A stretch of DNA of 11,389 bases from Coriobacteriales bacterium (GTDB lineage Bacteria; Actinomycetota; Coriobacteriia; Coriobacteriales; UBA8131): assembly GCA_031272005.1 (NCBI GenBank), contig JAISUQ010000148.1, positions 1-11,389 of the forward strand, given 5' to 3'. Shown here piece by piece: positions 6,147-11,389 of the stretch. Position 1 is the first letter of the stretch, and each line of letters begins with the position of its first letter. The position numbers were made by a program, and so were the translations under genes. The notes under the pieces are model-generated. The model searched no databases and had not been told where the DNA came from. It saw only the letters and a program-made list of their open reading frames with translations.

Positions 6147-7472
6147 CTATCCAAGTAAAGCCAGTGCCTCATCGGCTTTGGCAGCCGAAAGGTCGAGGCA
6201 GGCATTGGACAGCGTGGGGTTATGAGCGCCCTCGCTGTTCTCCACCATCACGAACTCCCAATAGAACTGGGCTTCGCGGTAGAGAGCCTGCACCTTGGCC
6301 AGGGTCTCGGCATCCAGGCTGTCCTTCTTCTCGGCCAGCTTGGTGTTCAGCTCGACCAGCTTGTCCGCGTCGGCCTGCACCTTGTCCTCAGACTCCTGCT
6401 GCCAGGCCTCGACCTGGGCAGCCAAATCGCTGTGGCAAGCGCCACCGATGTTGCAGGACTCTGCCAGCAACTCCGGGTTATCCAGCGGACTGATCAGCTC
6501 GTGTGAGGTGTAGTAGGTACCGTCGCCGGCATCCTCCTGCAGCCCCATGTGGCAGCTCGCGCAAGTGAACGGCTCGCCGGTGGCCGGGTTGTTGGTGTTG
6601 ATCATGGTATTGCCCGTGCCGCCATAGACGAACTCGAACTCCGGATGCTGGACCTTGATCCACTCCACACCGGTGGCCTCGTTGGTGGCGTCCTTGAAGC
6701 CCTTATCGGTATAGTACGCGTAGATGGCCTCAGGCGTCATACCCGCCAGGCTGGTGTAGGGGTTGGTCACGGCCTTGGTGTCGGCATTGAAGTAGTACTC
6801 GTTGTGGCATTGGCCACAGACCTGCGACTCCACCGGCACCTTGCTGGCATCGCTGCCCAGACCGGTGAGGAAGAAGGCCTGGGTGGTGACCAGCTGGGTG
6901 GGGTCGTTCTCATGGCAGTTGTAGCAGCTGATCGGCTCTTCCAATGTGGCGTTGACATCGGCGAAGGTCTGGGAGAAGATCGCGTCGCCCTGCGCCTTGT
7001 ACATCGCCGTGAAATCGGCCGACTTGCAGGTCAGGCAGTTGGCCAGGGTCTTGTCGTTGACACGTCCGGAAGCCCGGATGTCGTCCAGCGAGTAGTTGTG
7101 GCCGTTGGGCTCGAAGTACGACTTGGAGAAGCCGTTGCCCGCCCAGATTGTGGTGATTTGCGGATACATCTCGATCATGTTGCCGCGGCTGGAAGTGTCG
7201 TTGGCCAGGTTGGCCATGTAGGTCTCATACTCCTTGGGGTATGCGTCCTTCCAGCTTTCCGCCGTCTGCACGCCGGCGGCATTGGGGCCGGTGTTGGCCT
7301 CCCGCAGCTCTGGCGCCACCAGCTCGGCGGCTGTCTCGGAGCCGGAATCGGAGCCGGCTGTGCTGTTGTCGTCAGCCTTTGGCGAACAGGCCGCCAGAGC
7401 GAAGATCAACGCGAAGACACAACCGACCACGGCCCAACGCCGCAGTGCAGTCTTTTTCCTGGCTTCTTCCAT
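6147..7472 (-). CDS. nrfA: Pentahaem cytochrome c nitrite reductase NrfA, lipoprotein form
   Basis: A 441-residue ammonia-forming nitrite reductase. Haem motifs in order are C146-L-T-C149-K150 (the active-site CXXCK), C183/C186/H187, C219/C222/H223, C304/C307/H308, and an unusual fifth motif C340-NIGGA-C346-H347 (CX5CH). Catalytic residues align with E. coli NrfA: R137 (before the CXXCK), E225/Y226 and Y227 in HNEYYF (calcium and active-site region) and H276 in QHPE. The C-terminal helix pair with QFYWEF (402-407) and H417 matches the dimerising helices, but the protein ends earlier than the enteric enzyme. The N-terminus is basic (MEEARKKTALRR), then hydrophobic, then LAAC with Cys29, a lipobox; a Ser/Gly/Asp-rich tether follows. 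It should therefore be anchored outside the cytoplasmic membrane. The ATG at 7472 has GAGGAGAAAGGGG upstream. No nrfH lies on either side; the upstream neighbour is a divergent regulator. Confidence 0.95.
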   Translation of the reverse strand: MEEARKKTALRRWAVVGCVFALIFALAACSPKADDNSTAGSDSGSETAAELVAPELREANTGPNAAGVQTAESWKDAYPKEYETYMANLANDTSSRGNMIEMYPQITTIWAGNGFSKSYFEPNGHNYSLDDIRASGRVNDKTLANCLTCKSADFTAMYKAQGDAIFSQTFADVNATLEEPISCYNCHENDPTQLVTTQAFFLTGLGSDASKVPVESQVCGQCHNEYYFNADTKAVTNPYTSLAGMTPEAIYAYYTDKGFKDATNEATGVEWIKVQHPEFEFVYGGTGNTMINTNNPATGEPFTCASCHMGLQEDAGDGTYYTSHELISPLDNPELLAESCNIGGACHSDLAAQVEAWQQESEDKVQADADKLVELNTKLAEKKDSLDAETLAKVQALYREAQFYWEFVMVENSEGAHNPTLSNACLDLSAAKADEALALLG

Positions 7473-7773
7473 ATTGTCCCCTTTCTCCTCAATGAATTAC
7501 CTGGATATTGATATCGTTAAAATGATAAGGCATGGTCAGCAGCCATAACAGGGATGCTTGGCACATCTTTAATGGGGACGATTTTGCTCAGCCGCGATTG
7601 TTGCAAAACCCCAGCGTAGAGCCGAAAAATTGGAGCTGCGCGGATGTTTCGGGAATGTTAAATGCTCGGACTGGGGGCTGTTTTTCCCAACCAATCATGC
7701 GGTATCATTGATTTTGGCGAAATTTTGGGAATGGATTAGGACAATTTTATCATGGCAAGAGGGGAGCTGAGGG
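7473..7773. promoter_or_regulatory. Divergent regulatory region between nrfA and the MocR-type gene
   Basis: These 301 bp contain no gene. Near nrfA there is a short perfect dyad GATAT-TG-ATATC at 7504-7515, overlapping an FNR-like sequence at 7508-7521 (TTGAT-ATCG-TTAAA, 8 of 10 consensus bases), about 36-50 bp upstream of the nrfA start codon. A minus-strand TATCAT (7527-7522) could be a -10 for nrfA but has no good -35. In the middle, TTTTGC (7582-7587) and GCAAAA (7603-7608) form an inverted repeat whose centres are 21 bp apart, flanked by GGGG (7574-7577) and CCCC (7609-7612). On the other side, ATCAT occurs at 7694-7698 and 7704-7708. The layout fits control of nrfA and of the regulator from a shared region, but no binding protein can be named. 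Confidence 0.45.
7725..7753 (+). promoter_or_regulatory. Candidate sigma-70-type promoter for the MocR-type gene
   Basis: A TTGGGA at 7725-7730 and a TATCAT at 7748-7753 are separated by 17 bp. Transcription would start near 7760, giving a very short leader that still contains the GGGGAG/GAGGG ribosome site before the ATG at 7774. This is a pattern match only. Confidence 0.35.
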
Positions 7774-9306
7774 ATGATAACCCTGAGCCAATACGAGCGT
7801 ACTCCGCTGTATCAACAGATATACAATCAGATTCGTGACCATATCATCAGCGGGGCCTTTGCCGCAGGCTCCAAGCTGCCGCCGATTCGCAAACTGGCGG
7901 AGGACCTGGAGATTTCCCGCAATACCGTGGAGGCCGCCTACCTGCAGCTGTCCCAGGAGGGTTATGTCTCCAGCCGCACCGGCTCCGGTTTCGTGGTGGA
8001 GCAGCTGGACCTGTCCTATGATCTGTCTGGAGCCAACCTCCAGGAAGCCTCGGACACCTTTGCGCAACGACTGGCGCAAACCTCCCTGTGGCCCGGGCAG
8101 AACGAGGCCGGCGCAGCCAATAGCGACTCCAGGAATTACACCGGCCCCAACAACGCTGAGAGTGAGGACGGCTTTGCCGCCACCGGAGAAGAGCCGGGTA
8201 ACCTGCCCCCAGTGCTCTTCGACTTCACCTATGGCAACCTGCAGGCCGGCGCCTTTCCGGCACAGCTCTGGAAGCGCCTGACCAACGAGATCCTGTCGAC
8301 CACCGACGCCTGGAAAGCCAGTGCCTACACCGACCCTCTGGGCGAACGCAAGCTGCGGGAGCAGATCACCATGCAGCTCCACGTGACCAGCGGCGTCAAC
8401 TGCCATCCAGCCCAGGTGGTTCTGCAACCCGGCACCCAGGCCAGCCTGCAGAACCTGCTGATGCTCTTCGACCCGCTGCGCGACGTCATCGGCATGGAGG
8501 AGCCCGGCTACGACGGCGTGCGGGCGGTGTTTGAGAACAACCGCTTCCGGCTTTTCCCGCTGCCGGTCTATCGCGGCCATGACGCCTTTGTCGACAGCCT
8601 CTACGCCTCGCACGCCCGGCTGTGCTATGTCACGCCATCCAACCAGTTCCCCACCGGCGCAGTGCTGCCGTTGGGAGTCCGTCAAAGGCTGTTGAAATGG
8701 GCCAGTGAGGAGAATGCCTACATCATCGAGGATGATTACTGCCGCGAATTCCGCTACACCGTGCGCCCGCTGCCCTCTCTGCAGAGCCTGGATCGCAACT
8801 CGCGGGTTATTTACATGGGCACCTTCTCCAAAGCCCTCTCCCCGGCACTGCGGATGAACTATCTGGTACTGCCTCCGGATCTGCTCTTCGAATGGCATAA
8901 GCGCTTCGAGAAATACTATCCCCAGGTGCCCTGGCTGAACCAGGCGGTACTGGCAGAGTATATCGATGGCGGCTACTGGGACAGACAGCTGCGCAAGACC
9001 CAGGCTACCAACAAGCGTAAATACCACCTGCTGATCAGCGCATTACATAAATACATGGGTGACAGGATCGTCATCTTGGAGAACGGCAGCGGTCTGCATC
9101 TGCTGGTGGGCGCCGCCGATGAGCGCCACCAGAACACCTTGATTGCCCAGGCCCGAGCAGCCGGGGTTGTGGTTTACGGCACCAACCGCTATTGGATGAG
9201 CGAGCAGCATCCGATGGAGAATTTTGTACTGGTGGGCTTCTCCGCTATTGATGAGAAACGGATTGAACAAGGCATCCGCACGCTGGCCGCAGCCTGGTTT
9301 TCCTGA
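7774..9306 (+). CDS. MocR/PdxR-type regulator (GntR winged helix fused to a PLP aminotransferase-fold domain)
   Basis: A 510-residue fusion of the usual MocR size. Residues 1-75 are a GntR-type winged helix (PLYQQIYNQIRDHIISGAFA, then KLPPIRKLAEDLEISRNTVE and GYVSSRTGSGFVV). A polar, Asn/Ser/Glu-rich linker spans about 76-146. Residues 147-510 have the class I aminotransferase fold: PSNQFPTG (288-295), EDDY (319-322), GTFSK with the PLP lysine K353, and R360 in SPALR. The PLP-binding residues look intact, so it should bind PLP or a PLP adduct, but MocR proteins act as transcription factors rather than enzymes. Known members regulate PLP synthesis (PdxR), GABA use (GabR) or taurine use. The target here is unknown; divergence from nrfA makes autoregulation and control of nrfA possible. 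The ATG at 7774 follows GGGGAG and GAGGG. The stop lies in a 12-bp tandem repeat. Confidence 0.93.
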   Translation: MITLSQYERTPLYQQIYNQIRDHIISGAFAAGSKLPPIRKLAEDLEISRNTVEAAYLQLSQEGYVSSRTGSGFVVEQLDLSYDLSGANLQEASDTFAQRLAQTSLWPGQNEAGAANSDSRNYTGPNNAESEDGFAATGEEPGNLPPVLFDFTYGNLQAGAFPAQLWKRLTNEILSTTDAWKASAYTDPLGERKLREQITMQLHVTSGVNCHPAQVVLQPGTQASLQNLLMLFDPLRDVIGMEEPGYDGVRAVFENNRFRLFPLPVYRGHDAFVDSLYASHARLCYVTPSNQFPTGAVLPLGVRQRLLKWASEENAYIIEDDYCREFRYTVRPLPSLQSLDRNSRVIYMGTFSKALSPALRMNYLVLPPDLLFEWHKRFEKYYPQVPWLNQAVLAEYIDGGYWDRQLRKTQATNKRKYHLLISALHKYMGDRIVILENGSGLHLLVGAADERHQNTLIAQARAAGVVVYGTNRYWMSEQHPMENFVLVGFSAIDEKRIEQGIRTLAAAWFS

Positions 9307-9343
9307 GCGCTTTCCTGAGCGCTTTCCTGAGTGCCTACCTGAA
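9302..9343 (+). repeat. 12-bp tandem repeat, about 3.5 copies, spanning the MocR-type stop codon
   Basis: Two exact copies of CCTGAGCGCTTT (9302-9313, 9314-9325) are followed by a diverged copy CCTGAGTGCCTA (9326-9337) and a partial CCTGAA. Because the period is a multiple of three, the TGA stop at 9304 recurs in the same frame at 9316, 9328 and 9340. The repeat probably arose by slippage at the gene end. Confidence 0.85.
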
Positions 9344-9638
9344 CCGAATTGCTCGGCTGGCCTGATTGTCATGCTCGGATTGACCAAAATCGTCCCTTGT
9401 CGCAGGGTACGATTCTGGATAACGGCGGGATTCTCCCCTGTTTGCGCGGTATTGTCCCCTTATTTTGCGGCTGAAATCACCTGCAAGTGACGCTGGTGTC
9501 GGATTATCCCCAAACCCTATAATGGCCTTAAAGGGGAATTGGTTGCTGGCCGGTAGCATATAACCGACGACAGACCATACCGGGTGGGGCTGACGCCGGA
9601 CATACGCGGCAAGCCGGATGCTATGGGAGGATGTAGCA
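9344..9638. other. Non-coding leader region upstream of the LuxR-type gene
   Basis: No credible gene is visible here. The stretch carries several C-rich words (TCCCT at 9393, TCCCCT at 9434 and 9455, ATCCCC at about 9504). An exact TATAAT at 9518-9523 could be the -10 of the next gene, with a leader of about 110 bases, but no good -35 lies at 16-18 bp. No strong terminator for the preceding gene was found; the stems seen are only 4 bp. Confidence 0.4.
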
Positions 9639-10307
9639 GTGATGCGAATAGTGCTGATTGATGAGCACGAGTTTGTCAGAATCGGCCTGAAGACCGTATT
9701 GCAACATGAATCGGACATCGAAGTCGTCGCCGATTGCGAATCGCTGGAGGTCCTGCGCACCATGATGATCGGCGTCGCACGGCCAGACATGCTGCTGATC
9801 GACATCCCCGATGACAGCTCATCGGCACGCCGTTGCGAAGCGCTCGATGCCCTGGAGGTGCTCCATCAGCAGACACCGCAGGTCAAGGTGGTGCTGCTGA
9901 GCACAACCTTCGACCTGGATTGCCTGTTGCATACTTTAAGCGGTAACTCCGCCGGTTACCTGCTGAAGAACGCCAGCCCCGAAGAGTTGCTGGCGGCGGT
10001 GCGGGCAGTGGCCTTCGGCGGGGTTTATATCCATTCCAAACTGATTGCCTCATTTCCCAAACAACTGTTGCATTCCTGCGGTAGCGCCGCTCGGGCTGCC
10101 GCCGCCGCTCCCCCGCTCTCGGATCGGGAGCAGGGGGTATTGACCCTGCTGGTGCACGGCCATACCAACCGCGAGGTCTCGGAGCGGCTGTATCTCTCCC
10201 CCAAGACCGTGGAGTCCTACCGGGCGCGCCTGTACACCAAGCTGGGCGCCAAGTCCCGCGCCGACCTGGTAGCCTTCGCCACCCAAAGCGGCCTGGTCAC
10301 GCTATAA
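9639..10307 (+). CDS. NarL/LuxR-type response regulator (orphan)
   Basis: A protein of about 222 residues with a receiver domain and a LuxR-type helix-turn-helix. Numbering from the Met encoded at 9642, the receiver has D7/E8 (LIDEHEF), the phosphoacceptor D54 (LLIDIPD), S87/T88 and K109 (YLLKNAS), so it should be phosphorylatable. Residues 147-157 are an Ala-rich linker. The DNA-binding domain spans about 159-218 (LSDREQGVLTLLVHGHTNRE, then SPKTVESYRARLYTKLGAKS). GGGAGG at 9625-9630 is eight bases from the GTG at 9639 and eleven from the ATG at 9642, so either may be the start. The frame is open back to an ATG at 9618, but that has no ribosome site and would place GGGAGG inside the gene. No histidine kinase is in the window. 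The flavoprotein gene 34 bp downstream is the likeliest co-transcribed partner. Confidence 0.92.
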   Translation: MMRIVLIDEHEFVRIGLKTVLQHESDIEVVADCESLEVLRTMMIGVARPDMLLIDIPDDSSSARRCEALDALEVLHQQTPQVKVVLLSTTFDLDCLLHTLSGNSAGYLLKNASPEELLAAVRAVAFGGVYIHSKLIASFPKQLLHSCGSAARAAAAAPPLSDREQGVLTLLVHGHTNREVSERLYLSPKTVESYRARLYTKLGAKSRADLVAFATQSGLVTL

Positions 10308-10341
10308 TGCCCTCATCGGCATTTGGGGAAAGGAGCGGGCC

Positions 10342-10854
10342 ATGCGCGGAGATGTGCGTGCCAAGAATCTGGAACTGGATCTGGAGCAAACCCTGGACAT
10401 CATCAGAGGAGCGGAGCACGGCGTGCTGGCCACAGTCAGCGCCGACGGGGTACCGGCAGCTGTGGCCTTGAACCATGTCTACAGCGATGGTGTGTTGTAT
10501 TTCCACTGCGGCCACGAAGGCGAGAAGCTGGATAATATCCGGGCCAATCCGCAGGTCTCGTTTTTTGTGGTCGGGCAGGCCGATGTCCACTATGACCAGT
10601 TCACGGAGTCCTATACCTCGGCGGTGGTCAATGGCCGCATCGAGATCGTTGTTGATGAGGCCGAGCGGCTGCAGGCGCTGCGCGCCCTGACCTACCGCTA
10701 CGCCAGCCACCTGATCCCGACTCAGACCATCGAACAGTTCACCGCTGAGAAGCTGTCCACCGTGGAGATACTCAAGCTGACGCCGGAGACCATCACCGGC
10801 AAGGCCCGCCCCCGCCGCCACCGCCCGGGCCTGGAATACACTCCGATACTCTGA
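10342..10854 (+). CDS. Pyridoxamine 5'-phosphate oxidase-fold flavoprotein, NimA-like
   Basis: A 170-residue cytosolic protein with the split-barrel flavin-binding fold. Supporting segments are GVLATVSADGVPAAVALNHV (27-46), LYFHCGHEGEKLDNIRANP (52-70), VSFFVVG (72-78), YTSAVVNGRIEIVVDEAERL (91-110) and the terminal ILKLTPETITGKA (143-155). The HCxxEGxKLDNIRxNP pattern is typical of the NimA-like subgroup rather than true PdxH. Members bind FMN or a related cofactor; NimA itself is associated with nitroimidazole reduction and resistance, but most homologues have no tested function, so none is assigned. The ATG at 10342 follows AAAGGAG. The C-terminus is basic (KARPRRHRPG). It starts 34 bp after the response regulator and probably shares its transcript; a TATAAT at 10303-10308 over the regulator's stop codon could be an extra -10 but lacks a -35. 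Confidence 0.88.
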   Translation: MRGDVRAKNLELDLEQTLDIIRGAEHGVLATVSADGVPAAVALNHVYSDGVLYFHCGHEGEKLDNIRANPQVSFFVVGQADVHYDQFTESYTSAVVNGRIEIVVDEAERLQALRALTYRYASHLIPTQTIEQFTAEKLSTVEILKLTPETITGKARPRRHRPGLEYTPIL

Positions 10855-10869
10855 AGTCGCTGTTGGCCG

Positions 10870-10921
10870 GGCTCCACCCAATGGCGCAACTCAATGGCTC
10901 CACCCAATGGCGCAACTCAAT
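10870..10921 (+). repeat. Perfect 26-bp tandem duplication between the flavoprotein gene and hisG
   Basis: Positions 10870-10895 and 10896-10921 are identical and directly adjacent with no spacer. The unit begins GGCTCCACCCAATGGC and ends GCAACTCAAT. It lies 15 bp after the flavoprotein stop and about 90 bp before hisG. Exact identity suggests a recent duplication. It is not flanked by anything resembling an insertion sequence. Confidence 0.95.
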
Positions 10922-10944
10922 AACATGGTGCCGAAGATACTCTG

Positions 10945-10972
10945 TTGATTTAGCGCAGTATTGTGCTAAAGT
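10945..10972 (+). promoter_or_regulatory. Candidate hisG promoter with extended -10 and an internal dyad
   Basis: TTGATT at 10945-10950 and TAAAGT at 10967-10972 are spaced 16 bp, and TG at 10964-10965 gives an extended -10 (TGCTAAAGT). Transcription would start near 10979, leaving a leader of about 30 bases that carries AGGAAGG ahead of the hisG ATG. Almost the whole spacer is a dyad at 10949-10970: TTTAGCGCA, four bases GTAT, then TGTGCTAAA, with one mismatch. An operator in that place would let a bound protein block the promoter. Confidence 0.6.
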
Positions 10973-11008
10973 ACCCTGATTGGCCTGTCACAGTAGGAAG
11001 GATTGCTG

Positions 11009-11389
11009 ATGCTCTCACTCGCTTTGCCCAAAGGCAGCCTGGAGGAACAGACTCTGGCGCTGTTTGCCGCCGCCGACCTCACGGTGCGCAAGTCCAGCCG
11101 CGGCTATAACCCGACCATCGACGACCCGCGCATCGACAAACTGAAGATCCTCCGACCGCAGGAGATTCCGATCTACGTGGCCTCCGGCGACTTCGACCTG
11201 GGTATCTCCGGCTACGACTGGGTGACCGAGAGCGGCGCCGATGTTTTGGAGATAGCTGAGCTGCCCTATGCCAAGACCGGCGCCGGCACCGTCAAGCTGG
11301 TGCTGGCGGTGGCCGATGACTCGTCGGTACGCTCAGCCGCCGAGCTGCCGGCAGGCAGCCGGATAACCACTGAGTTTCCCAACATCACC
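11009..11389 (+). CDS. hisG: ATP phosphoribosyltransferase HisG, N-terminal part (runs off the right edge)
   Basis: The first 127 codons are present and the frame is open to the window end. HisG joins ATP and phosphoribosyl pyrophosphate in the first step of histidine synthesis. The N-terminus MLSLALPKGSL is the typical HisG opening. Further family segments are LKILRPQEIPIYVASG (45-60), DFDLGISGYDWVTESG (61-76) and RITTEFPNIT at the edge. The ATG at 11009 has AGGAAGG at 10995-11001. It reads from a promoter of its own just upstream and is probably the first gene of a his or hisG-led operon that continues outside the window. Whether it is the long or short form cannot be told, since the C-terminus is missing. 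Confidence 0.95.
   Translation, partial: MLSLALPKGSLEEQTLALFAAADLTVRKSSRGYNPTIDDPRIDKLKILRPQEIPIYVASGDFDLGISGYDWVTESGADVLEIAELPYAKTGAGTVKLVLAVADDSSVRSAAELPAGSRITTEFPNIT

Noticed and set aside
4566..6158. Long plus-strand open frame (530 codons) opposite ccmF
   Set aside because: It is rich in Gln/His/Arg/Gly as expected for the antisense of a GC-rich membrane protein, it has no ribosome site, and the minus strand clearly encodes CcmF with all its motifs.
6549..7511. Plus-strand open frame (320 codons) opposite nrfA
   Set aside because: It is the shadow of a gene with five haem motifs and a lipobox; its Gly/Val/Leu-rich product shows no family features.
7750..9027. Minus-strand open frame (425 codons) opposite the MocR-type gene
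   Set aside because: The plus strand encodes an intact GntR-aminotransferase fusion. The antisense frame has no recognisable domain and is a compositional shadow.
10870..10921. CRISPR array
   Set aside because: The two 26-bp copies are directly adjacent with no spacer and there are no cas genes.
10949..10970. CIRCE element (HrcA operator)
   Set aside because: The arms resemble TTAGC and GCTAA, but CIRCE needs 9-bp arms separated by 9 bp. Here the gap is 4 bp and the gene is hisG, not a chaperone gene.

Overview
The window looks like chromosomal DNA of a GC-rich anaerobic actinobacterium, most likely a member of the Coriobacteriia (Eggerthellaceae and relatives). This placement is inferred from gene content: a lipoprotein-type NrfA, which implies a cell with no outer membrane, next to a System I (Ccm) cytochrome c maturation set, plus an orphan LuxR-type regulator and an NimA-like flavoprotein. 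No sequence search was possible, so the taxonomy is tentative.

Left block (about 1-7472), all on the minus strand. The reading order is nrfA (6147-7472), ccmF (3813-5990), ccmA (2987-3742), ccmB (2182-2979), ccmC (1387-2136), a ccmD-like small membrane protein (1198-1383), a DUF2200 protein (796-1149) and an unrecognised helix-rich protein cut by the left edge (628 down to 1). The first six genes form one functional unit. NrfA is a pentahaem nitrite-to-ammonium reductase. CcmABCD export and present haem, and CcmF is the haem lyase that attaches it. A 10-bp GC-rich hairpin lies between nrfA and ccmF and may set the ratio of enzyme to assembly factors. Three things are absent from the window: a CcmE haem chaperone, the CcmG/CcmH thiol-handling proteins, and an NrfH quinol dehydrogenase for NrfA.

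Middle (7473-9638). A 301-bp divergent intergenic region with several dyads separates nrfA from a MocR/PdxR-type regulator (7774-9306) on the plus strand. That gene ends in a 12-bp tandem repeat, followed by about 330 bp of non-coding DNA that leads into the next gene.

Right block (9639-11389), plus strand. It holds an orphan NarL/LuxR-type response regulator, a pyridoxamine-phosphate-oxidase-fold (NimA-like) flavoprotein probably co-transcribed with it, a perfect 26-bp tandem duplication, a promoter with an internal dyad, and the first 127 codons of hisG running off the right edge.

The most notable points are the stretched CX5CH fifth haem motif of NrfA beside a CcmF with an altered tryptophan-rich motif, the membrane-anchored NrfA without NrfH, and the incomplete Ccm set. 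I see no mobile element, CRISPR array, tRNA or rRNA. I do not see an obviously new multi-gene system; the haem-maturation and NrfA anomalies are the best leads.
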